Origin: an uncultured Methanobrevibacter sp.
GTDB lineage: Archaea > Methanobacteriota > Methanobacteria > Methanobacteriales > Methanobacteriaceae
NCBI RefSeq assembly: GCF_900316895.1
Contig: NZ_ONER01000076.1
Location: 1-7,184 of the forward strand
Direction: 5' to 3'
Length of the DNA: 7,184 nt
Below are positions 1-5,360 of the stretch, piece after piece; position 1 is the first letter of the stretch, and the number at the start of each line of letters is the position of its first letter. The position numbers were made by a program, and so were the translations under genes. Under the pieces are notes generated by a model, which was given only the letters and a program-made list of their open reading frames with translations, made no database searches and was not told the DNA's origin.

Positions 1-2085
1 TCCTTTTACACCATTGTTATAGTCGTATACATTGAAAGTGCCGTTAACCCATTCATTTGCATGCATCGCAATTGTGAATTTTTCATCAACGCTCACATAA
101 TCCGGTGAAGCTATTGTCGGCGGTGTCAAACCTATTAATATTTCATTCTCATCATGGCCGATGATTTTATTGTCCCTGCGAACCTGCACTCCTGCCCAGA
201 CAAAAACCTCTTCAAATCCCTTTTCTATTGCATCATCCATTGACTGATTTATCAGTTTCCAGTATCTGTCTGCATCTTCAGGCTTTTCGACAAATCCTCC
301 GAAGTAATGCAGTCTGTCCGCACTGAATCCCAAATCCAGACCGATGGTATAAGCCTCGCTGTGATGTGAATCTTCTGATATTACCCAATCGTAATCCTCA
401 ATCTGGAGAATGTCTAGTTTGGAAGGTGAGTATGCGTCAACCAGGTAGTTTGCATCTCTTATCATTTGAGGAACTCTATCCGCATCAGTAACGCTTGGCG
501 GGAAGAACAAAGCCATATATAATCCGTCGCTATACTTGTCTCCCTTGACGACTTCACGAAGGGCATCGCTGTAATGCACCAGCTGCTGATTCAGCCATTG
601 TATGGCTGTTCGGTTATATTCGCTGTCCCATGCATTGTCATATTCAGGTAGGGCAGTGCCGTGTTCGGCCAAATATTTGGCTTTTGTTGCATTGTCATAG
701 AAGCATGGGGACTGGTTTGGCAATTGATTTTCACTCCACCACCACCAGGATTCACCCATCTGCAGAATAGGTCTAAAGCCATTGCTTACAATAATGTCCA
801 GACACTCTTCACTTACCTTCTGCATATATTGAATGACATCCTCATGGCATGGACTGTAAAAGAATGTAGACGGGCTCCATCCGGTCATGGCGAAATTGCC
901 GTTGGCATCCATTTGTCTCCAGCTTTGAGGACATTGCATATTCTCCATGGAAAGGCTGATGATTAGGTTTTCAACACCATTCTTTTTCAGTTCATGTGAA
1001 TAACAATCCAGCCAGGCTCTAAATGCAGTGTTCAATGGCACATCTTTATTCAAGACCATTTTTTCGGTTCTGTTGTGGTTGAATCCCATATCAGTAATCA
1101 CGTCTCCAGCAATGCCGCTTTTCTCATAGAAATAGGAAGCACCAATGTATAGGTCAACCCACCCGACATAGCCTAATTTTCTCATTTCCTTGCTGATTCT
1201 CATTGGATTAATGTTATAGATATCATCATAATCTTCACAAAGTCTGTACTGGTGAGGGCTTAACGGCAATTGTTCGTTGCTGATTTCTCCATTGCCGACG
1301 GTTATGTTGGATATTCTGCAGGTGAAATTTTCATTTTCAGTAATTCTATATTGTGTGCTGCTTTCAACGAAATTTGCGGGAAGCAGTGAAAGCATGATGT
1401 ATTTCAGGTTTGTCACATCCAGTTTTGTTTCCCTGTCAACGATTACGCCTTGCCCGTTCCTGTCCAGATAGGAATTTCCCGGCAGCAATGTTAAATTATT
1501 GAAATCTATGCTGACATGATGGTTTTCAATAAATCGGTTCATAGTGATGAAATAAGTTTCTCCGGTATTGGCAGCAATTATGATGTTTATTCTGATGTCT
1601 GAGAAATCCATGCAGCCTGTCATCTCATAATCAAATTCCAGTGTCACGTCAGAATAATTGCTGCGATTTCCGTAGCTAATATATGGATGCTGAATAGGAT
1701 CTTTTGAATTCCAGTATAATCCGATAATGTCGTTTTCGGTACGGAAGGTTCCGGTAACGGTCAGGTCACTTGGTGTTTCGCTGGTGACTGATGCACTTGA
1801 TTCAAAATTGTTGTTTGTGGTCCAGCAGTCGCCCCTGAAAAGGTAGTATTTGTTGTCATATGGGACTTCTTCATGATTTTCAATGCTATTTGAATTCAGT
1901 GCGTTTTCATCTCTTTCATTTGGAGTTATATAAAAGTCATCTCCATTGAAGGATTCACCGTTTAATGCGTCAGATGAATCTCCAATTGTTTCAGTGTCAT
2001 TTTGAACTGCATTGTCCGCTGCATTCACGGTGCCAATCATCATTATCAGCAGAATGAAAACCATTAAGATTTTAAAAATTTTCAA
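1..2085 (-). CDS. Secreted surface protein with phage-tail-like TIM-barrel domain and Ig-like repeat (3' end outside window)
   Basis: The frame is open from a TTG start to the window edge: 695 codons, no stop. Residues 1-22 form a signal peptide (Lys-rich n-region, hydrophobic residues 7-20, VNA|A cleavage site). Residues 24-75 are a polar, Asn/Asp/Glu-rich linker. Residues 78-270 look like a beta-sandwich, with motifs RGDCW (84-88), IIGLYWNSKDPIQHPYISYG (120-139) and the segment around FDYEMTGCMDFSD. Residues 300-640 look like a TIM barrel, with MGESWWWW (443-450), LQIEDYDW (560-567), YFGGFV (594-599) and EVFVWAGVQV (626-635). From memory, these motifs match the TIM-barrel proteins of phage tails and gene transfer agents annotated 'non-contractile tail sheath'. 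From about 652 (LTPPTIASPDYVSV) an Ig-like repeat of methanogen adhesin-like proteins seems to begin. Twelve N-X-S/T sequons are present, one followed by Pro. E445 and E563 could be a glycosidase pair; that is inference. The exported, cell-surface location is fairly secure; the molecular function is not. Confidence 0.8.
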   Translation of the reverse strand, partial: MKIFKILMVFILLIMMIGTVNAADNAVQNDTETIGDSSDALNGESFNGDDFYITPNERDENALNSNSIENHEEVPYDNKYYLFRGDCWTTNNNFESSASVTSETPSDLTVTGTFRTENDIIGLYWNSKDPIQHPYISYGNRSNYSDVTLEFDYEMTGCMDFSDIRINIIIAANTGETYFITMNRFIENHHVSIDFNNLTLLPGNSYLDRNGQGVIVDRETKLDVTNLKYIMLSLLPANFVESSTQYRITENENFTCRISNITVGNGEISNEQLPLSPHQYRLCEDYDDIYNINPMRISKEMRKLGYVGWVDLYIGASYFYEKSGIAGDVITDMGFNHNRTEKMVLNKDVPLNTAFRAWLDCYSHELKKNGVENLIISLSMENMQCPQSWRQMDANGNFAMTGWSPSTFFYSPCHEDVIQYMQKVSEECLDIIVSNGFRPILQMGESWWWWSENQLPNQSPCFYDNATKAKYLAEHGTALPEYDNAWDSEYNRTAIQWLNQQLVHYSDALREVVKGDKYSDGLYMALFFPPSVTDADRVPQMIRDANYLVDAYSPSKLDILQIEDYDWVISEDSHHSEAYTIGLDLGFSADRLHYFGGFVEKPEDADRYWKLINQSMDDAIEKGFEEVFVWAGVQVRRDNKIIGHDENEILIGLTPPTIASPDYVSVDEKFTIAMHANEWVNGTFNVYDYNNGVKG

Positions 2086-2090
2086 AATAA

Positions 2091-2096
2091 CACCCC
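2091..2096 (-). promoter_or_regulatory. Ribosome binding site deciding the TTG start of the secreted protein
   Basis: On the minus strand GGGGTG is followed by five bases and then TTG at 2085-2083. GGTG is the core of the methanogen Shine-Dalgarno sequence. No ATG or GTG sits at the right distance. The next in-frame ATG, seven codons downstream, would remove the charged start of the signal peptide. Confidence 0.7.
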
Positions 2097-2130
2097 ATAT
2101 CCAAGAATAATACTATTTTTTTAATTCAAT

Positions 2131-2141
2131 AGTTATTAAAT
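2131..2141 (-). promoter_or_regulatory. Possible TATA box for the secreted protein gene
   Basis: The minus strand reads ATTTAATAACT here, a weak match to the archaeal TTTAWATA box. It would place transcription start near 2112 and give a leader of about 27 nt carrying the ribosome binding site. Other AT-rich boxes nearby (2105-2121, 2168-2180) are possible, so this is only the best-placed candidate. Confidence 0.3.
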
Positions 2142-2224
2142 TATCTAAATCTCAGTTACAGATTGGGTGTAATATATTAAAAATCAGTTATTGGATAAGA
2201 TGGTCTGTTTTTGGATGGTCGGTT

Positions 2225-2262
2225 AAAAAAAAGAAAAAAATAAAGTAGTAATTAAACTACTT
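2225..2262 (-). terminator. Hairpin plus T-tract terminator of mtd
   Basis: A perfect 7-bp inverted repeat (aagtagt / actactt, 2243-2249 and 2256-2262) with a 6-nt loop is followed on the minus strand by a run of about 16 bases that is nearly all T (2225-2241). The stem begins inside the mtd TAA stop codon. The T-tract alone would be a good archaeal terminator. Confidence 0.75.
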
Positions 2263-3088
2263 ATTCTGGTTTTGAAATTAAGTCTGTTTTACAACCTGGG
2301 TTTCCTTCTTTCATGTGAGGGGTTCTTAAAACAGTATCATTTGCTTTTTCGATTTCTCTTGCTTCTTGTGCTAATTTAGCAGCACATGCAGCAATTTCGT
2401 GAGCAGCAGCTACTAATGGGATGAAGTTTTCGAAACCTTTGGTCATGAAACAACCTTTCATGTCTAAGTTAGCAACGGATCCTGCCATTTCGTATGCAGC
2501 GATAGCTTTTGCTTTTGCGTATGGGTTTGCGAATCCACCAGCTTCTGCAGCTTTTTCAGCAGTAATGATGAGTTTAGGTAATTCGATTGCACCAGCTTCT
2601 GCTTGTTCGATTACGGTGTCAATGGTTTTTTGGACTAATCTTAATGCACCAGTTTCAGCTAATACTTTTAAGATGTCAGAGTTGAAGATAGCCATTTCAG
2701 TTGGGTCTAACCATTCTCTTTTTGCACCGATCATTGGGTCAGACATAACGATGATGTATCCGAGACCTTGTTCGTCCATTTCATCTTTTTTACCTTTACC
2801 AGGTGCGTCACCGATGATAATAGCAGGAATGTCTTTTTCAGATAAGAGTTCTCTTGCTCTAGCTGGTCCAGGTGCTCCTGGGTTTGGGCTAATGAAGATT
2901 GCGAAATCAGGTTCGAAAGCGTCTATTTTAGGTACAACGTCTTCTACTTGTTCTGGGTTCATTTTTGCTCCAGATCCAAAGGTTCTTACATCGATGTTTG
3001 GTCTGTCTGCTCTTTCGTCTAACAATAGGTCAATTACTGGTGAAGTACCAATATTACCACTTTTAATAATAGCAATTTTAACTACCAT
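2261..3088 (-). CDS. mtd: F420-dependent methylenetetrahydromethanopterin dehydrogenase
   Basis: Mtd reversibly reduces methenyl-H4MPT to methylene-H4MPT with reduced coenzyme F420, a cytoplasmic step of CO2 reduction to methane. The 275-residue product is the family's usual length. Recognisable segments are GNIGTSPVIDLLLDERADRP (11-30), SPNPGAPGP (67-75), GDAPG (93-97), DPMIGAKREWLDPTEM (117-132), NPYAKAKAIAAYE (188-200) and the C-terminal EKANDTVLRTPH (247-258). The start chosen is the ATG at 3088: the protein then begins MVVKIAIIKSGNIGTS like known homologues, GGAGAT lies 6 nt upstream (3095-3100), and a TATA box predicts transcription start near 3111. An upstream in-frame ATG at 3124 would fall before that start and add 12 atypical residues. 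The gene is probably monocistronic, with its own promoter and terminator. No key motif is missing. Confidence 0.97.
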   Translation of the reverse strand: MVVKIAIIKSGNIGTSPVIDLLLDERADRPNIDVRTFGSGAKMNPEQVEDVVPKIDAFEPDFAIFISPNPGAPGPARARELLSEKDIPAIIIGDAPGKGKKDEMDEQGLGYIIVMSDPMIGAKREWLDPTEMAIFNSDILKVLAETGALRLVQKTIDTVIEQAEAGAIELPKLIITAEKAAEAGGFANPYAKAKAIAAYEMAGSVANLDMKGCFMTKGFENFIPLVAAAHEIAACAAKLAQEAREIEKANDTVLRTPHMKEGNPGCKTDLISKPE

Positions 3089-3111
3089 AATTTTATCTCC
3101 ATATTTGATAC

Positions 3112-3184
3112 TAATATTTTTCATTCAAAAACTATTTAAATTTTATTATTTAATGTTTTTAACTATTATATTAATATTTTTCAT
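3112..3184. repeat. 13-bp direct repeat upstream of mtd
   Basis: The 13-mer taatatttttcat occurs at 3112-3124 and again at 3172-3184, exactly 60 bp apart. The first copy covers the predicted mtd transcription start and the rejected upstream ATG. The second lies about 35 bp upstream of the TATA box. The sequence is AT-rich, so chance is possible. Confidence 0.5.
3133..3140 (-). promoter_or_regulatory. TATA box of mtd
   Basis: The minus strand reads TTTAAATA, an exact match to the archaeal consensus TTTAWATA, preceded by an A-rich stretch (AATAATAAAA) suitable for a TFB recognition element. It lies about 48 nt upstream of the mtd ATG. With the usual spacing of about 25 nt, transcription would start near 3111, leaving a leader of about 23 nt that holds the GGAGAT ribosome binding site. 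Confidence 0.7.
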
Positions 3185-3197
3185 GAAATCTGTTCAT

Positions 3198-3225
3198 TAT
3201 ATTATTTTATACATAAAATATTATA
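3198..3225. repeat. 28-bp near-perfect palindrome between tRNA-Val and mtd
   Basis: Two 13-base arms (3198-3210 and 3213-3225) around a central AC match at 12 of 13 positions; the only mismatch is the pair 3202/3221. The palindrome lies about 58 bp upstream of the mtd TATA box, within 267 bp of AT-rich intergenic DNA (3089-3355) that holds no supported gene. It could be an operator for a dimeric regulator. It is made of A and T apart from its centre, so chance cannot be excluded. Confidence 0.5.
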
Positions 3226-3341
3226 CAATTGATATATTTTATGGAATTTTTTTATTAAAAATTATGTTAGATATGCCAAAATTTAAGTTAAAAATTACCC
3301 TTTTCAAACAATGAAAAAGTAGACTTTTAAGTGAAATATTT

Positions 3342-3349
3342 AAAAAAAA
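3342..3349 (-). terminator. T8 terminator of tRNA-Val
   Basis: Six bases beyond the mature 3' end of the tRNA, the minus strand has eight consecutive T residues. Oligo-T is sufficient for archaeal transcription termination, so this is the likely end of the tRNA transcript and separates it from mtd on the same strand. Confidence 0.6.
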
Positions 3350-3355
3350 TCAGAG

Positions 3356-3427
3356 TGGTTCCGACGAGACTCGAACTCGTGATCCCCTCCTTGTAAGGGA
3401 GGTATCATACCACTAGACCACGGAACC
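3356..3427 (-). tRNA. tRNA-Val (anticodon TAC)
   Basis: The minus strand folds into a full cloverleaf. The acceptor stem is GGTTCCG/CGGAACC with discriminator A. The short D stem GTC/GAT encloses a loop with GG. The anticodon stem CCTCC/GGAGG carries loop CTTACAA, giving anticodon TAC (reads GUA and probably other valine codons). The variable region is five bases, and the T stem ACGAG/CTCGT carries loop TTCGAGT. The length is 72 nt without CCA. CCA is not encoded (CTC follows), so it is added after transcription. No intron is present. Confidence 0.96.
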
Positions 3428-3450
3428 AACAAATATTATTATGATTTTAC

Positions 3451-3461
3451 TATTATATATA
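3451..3461 (-). promoter_or_regulatory. TATA box of tRNA-Val
   Basis: The minus strand reads GTATATATAAT within AAAGTATATATAATAG, about 30 nt before the first base of the tRNA. This is the expected distance for an archaeal stable-RNA promoter with a leader of only a few bases. Confidence 0.6.
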
Positions 3462-3497
3462 CTTTACTATTTTTCCAAATTCTGTCTATGAATATAT

Positions 3498-3505
3498 TTT
3501 AAATA
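3498..3505 (+). promoter_or_regulatory. TATA box of the ilvE-uppP operon
   Basis: TTTAAATA here matches the archaeal consensus exactly. It lies about 50 nt upstream of the ilvE ATG, predicting transcription start near 3527 and a leader of about 28 nt. The promoter diverges from that of tRNA-Val within a 127-bp interval. Confidence 0.65.
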
Positions 3506-3529
3506 ATAATAAAAACAATATTTATTATT
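3505..3529. repeat. 9-bp inverted repeat between the ilvE TATA box and start codon
   Basis: aataataaa (3505-3513) and tttattatt (3521-3529) are perfect inverted copies separated by seven bases. They overlap the end of the TATA box and the predicted transcription start. A second overlapping inverted repeat (acaata/tattgt, 3515-3520 and 3526-3531) is also present. The position suits a repressor site, but the sequence is low-complexity and this is only a candidate. Confidence 0.4.
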
Positions 3530-3554
3530 GTAAAAAAAATTTTGAAGTGATAAA

Positions 3555-4478
3555 ATGGCTTGGGATGACACAGCTAGTAAAATATGGTTTGATGGAAACA
3601 TGGTAGACTGGAAAGATGCAAACATTCATGTACTCTCTCATGTTGTCCATTATGGTACAAGTGTTTTTGAAGGAATTCGTGCATATAAAAACGAAAACGG
3701 TGTAGGAGTATTCCGCCTAAAAGAGCACGTTCAACGTTTATTTGATTCTGCAAAAATCTATAAGATCGAAATTCCATATACACAAGAAGAAATCGAAGAG
3801 GCAATCCTAGAAACAGTTCGTGTCAATGAATTAGATGGATGTTACATACGCCCTATCGTATTCAAAGGCTATGGGGAACTTGGAGTTGACCCTTCCAACT
3901 GTCCTGTAAATGTGGTTATTGCCGCTTGGGAATGGGGATCATACTTAGGTGAAGAAGGAATGGCAAACGGTGTAGACATCGGGGTCTCATCCTGGAGAAA
4001 ACCGGCACCTGACACTTTCCCTGCACTTGCAAAATGTGGTGCAAACTACATGAACTCTCAATTGGCTAAACTTGAAGCTATCGACAACGGTTATGACGAA
4101 GCTATCATGCTTGATTATGAAGGCCACGTTTCCGAAGGTAGTGGAGAAAACATTTTCCTCGTTGAAGGCGAAAAACTGTTCACACCATCAATGTCCTCAT
4201 CTAACCTGAAAGGAATTACCAGAGATTCAGTAATGACAATTGCACGTGACTTAGGTTATGAAGTCGTAGAGGAAGTAATTTCAAGAGAAAGATTATACGC
4301 TGCTGATGAAGTATTCTTCACAGGAACTGCAGCTGAAGTTACTCCAATTCGTTCAATTGACCACAGAACCATTGGAATCGGTAAAAGAGGACCAATTTCA
4401 GAAAAAATACAAACCGCTTTCTTTGATATCGTAGAAGCTAAAACAGAAGATAAGTACAACTGGTTATCTTACATTTAA
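3555..4478 (+). CDS. ilvE: Branched-chain amino acid aminotransferase
   Basis: This is a PLP-dependent fold-type IV transaminase that moves the amino group between glutamate and the 2-oxo acids of valine, leucine and isoleucine, the last step of their synthesis in the cytoplasm. The 307 residues are the normal family length. Visible landmarks are IWFDGNMVDWKDANIHVLSH (10-29), HYGTSVFEGIRAY (32-44), the lysine motif around K160 (ALAKCGANYMNSQLAK) that should form the Schiff base with PLP, the DEAIMLDYEGHVSEGSGENIF region (181-201) with E194, and GTAAEVTPI (257-265). The start ATG follows GTGAT (3547-3551) by three bases. uppP follows after 13 nt with its own ribosome binding site. D-amino acid aminotransferase and 4-amino-4-deoxychorismate lyase share the fold, but the length and the YEGHVSEGSGENIF motif favour IlvE. 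Confidence 0.95.
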   Translation: MAWDDTASKIWFDGNMVDWKDANIHVLSHVVHYGTSVFEGIRAYKNENGVGVFRLKEHVQRLFDSAKIYKIEIPYTQEEIEEAILETVRVNELDGCYIRPIVFKGYGELGVDPSNCPVNVVIAAWEWGSYLGEEGMANGVDIGVSSWRKPAPDTFPALAKCGANYMNSQLAKLEAIDNGYDEAIMLDYEGHVSEGSGENIFLVEGEKLFTPSMSSSNLKGITRDSVMTIARDLGYEVVEEVISRERLYAADEVFFTGTAAEVTPIRSIDHRTIGIGKRGPISEKIQTAFFDIVEAKTEDKYNWLSYI

Positions 4479-4491
4479 ATTGGTGTAGCCT

Positions 4492-5325
4492 ATGGATATA
4501 ATTCAGGGAATTATAATCGGTATCGTTCAGGGACTGACTGAATTCCTGCCGGTTAGTAGTTCAGCACATTTAGTTTTCATTCAAAAGATACTGGGTGTTC
4601 AAAGCTCTCTTGCTTTTGACACTTTTCTGCATTTGGGAACATTGATTGCGGTAATGTGGTTTTTCAGATACGACATCTACAAGATGCTCATGTCATGGGT
4701 GGCAAGCCTTCAGGATATCCTTCAGGGAAGATTTAAGGAAGGATTCTATGAGGATCCATACAAGAGGCTTGCATGGTATGTTCTCTTAGCTACTGTTCCT
4801 GTTGGTATTGTGGGAGTGCTGTTTGAAGACTCTGTTGACGCTTTATTTTCAGGTGCACTGTATGTTCCGGCATTTTTCCTTTTTGTAACAGGTACCATTC
4901 TGTATCTATCACAAAGGATGACAAGCGGAGAAATCAATTATAATACAATAACTAAAAAAGAAGCATTGTTCATGGGTTTAGGTCAAGCTTGTGCAATATT
5001 GCCTGGTCTTTCACGTTCAGGAACAACAATTGCGGCAGGTTTGACAATAGGTCTTAACAAAGAATTTGCAGCTAAATTCAGCTTCATATTATCAATACCA
5101 GCAATTCTAGGAGCTTTTGTATTGCAGCTTAAGGACATAGGCTCTGCAATGGATGCAAACTTCCTTCCAGTGTTTTTAGGTTTTATCGCATCAATAATTG
5201 CAGGTTATATGGCTATCAAGTGGATGCTTGATTTGATACAAAACAAGAGCTTGGATATTTTCGCTTATTACTGTTGGTTGATGGGCTTATTGGTCTTTAT
5301 GGGCTCAATCGCTCATATATTTTAA
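4492..5325 (+). CDS. uppP: Undecaprenyl-diphosphatase (BacA/UppP family)
   Basis: This integral membrane phosphatase converts polyprenyl diphosphate to the monophosphate, regenerating the lipid carrier for cell-wall and glycan precursors. In Methanobacteriales that carrier would serve pseudomurein and surface glycans (family knowledge plus inference). The 277 residues have the usual length and several hydrophobic segments. The family's two signature motifs are intact: QGLTEFLPVSSSAHL (13-27), with E17 and the serine cluster, and LPGLSRSGTT (170-179), with R175. LHLGTLIAV (47-55) is also typical. The ATG follows GGTG (4482-4485) by six bases. The 13-nt gap after ilvE indicates one transcript, although the two enzymes share no pathway. 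A hairpin with T-tracts follows the stop. In bacteria overexpression of this family gives bacitracin resistance. Confidence 0.96.
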   Translation: MDIIQGIIIGIVQGLTEFLPVSSSAHLVFIQKILGVQSSLAFDTFLHLGTLIAVMWFFRYDIYKMLMSWVASLQDILQGRFKEGFYEDPYKRLAWYVLLATVPVGIVGVLFEDSVDALFSGALYVPAFFLFVTGTILYLSQRMTSGEINYNTITKKEALFMGLGQACAILPGLSRSGTTIAAGLTIGLNKEFAAKFSFILSIPAILGAFVLQLKDIGSAMDANFLPVFLGFIASIIAGYMAIKWMLDLIQNKSLDIFAYYCWLMGLLVFMGSIAHIF

Positions 5326-5330
5326 AATTT

Positions 5331-5360
5331 AAAAAAAGTAGAGATTGTAATTAATCTCTA
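5331..5360. terminator. Shared bidirectional terminator between uppP and cobT
   Basis: A perfect 8-bp inverted repeat (tagagatt / aatctcta, 5339-5346 and 5353-5360) with a 6-nt loop lies between the convergent genes. On the minus strand it is followed by T7 (5331-5337) and more A/T. On the plus strand it runs into T-rich sequence (5361-5390). The TAG stop codon of cobT (5360-5358) forms the end of one arm. Confidence 0.7.

Noticed and set aside
730..760. Trinucleotide repeat ccaccacca as a slippage or repeat tract
   Set aside because: It is the reverse complement of four tryptophan codons (TGG) in the WWWW motif of the TIM-barrel domain. TGG is the only Trp codon, so the repeat follows from the protein sequence.
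661..966. 101-codon plus-strand frame
   Set aside because: It lies wholly opposite the long secreted-protein frame, which is continuous and has recognisable motifs. No ribosome binding site was seen.
3089..3124. N-terminal extension of Mtd starting at 3124
   Set aside because: The 12 extra residues are not in known Mtd proteins. The ATG lies upstream of the predicted transcription start, and the ribosome binding site fits the ATG at 3088.
2421..3314. 297-codon open frame on the plus strand opposite mtd
   Set aside because: It is a shadow of the mtd frame. Its C-terminal part is only translated AT-rich intergenic DNA, it has no clear ribosome binding site, and mtd itself is unmistakable on the other strand.
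3356..3427. tRNA-Val as an attachment site for an integrated element
   Set aside because: No integrase gene, no repeat of the tRNA 3' end in the window, and housekeeping genes on both sides.
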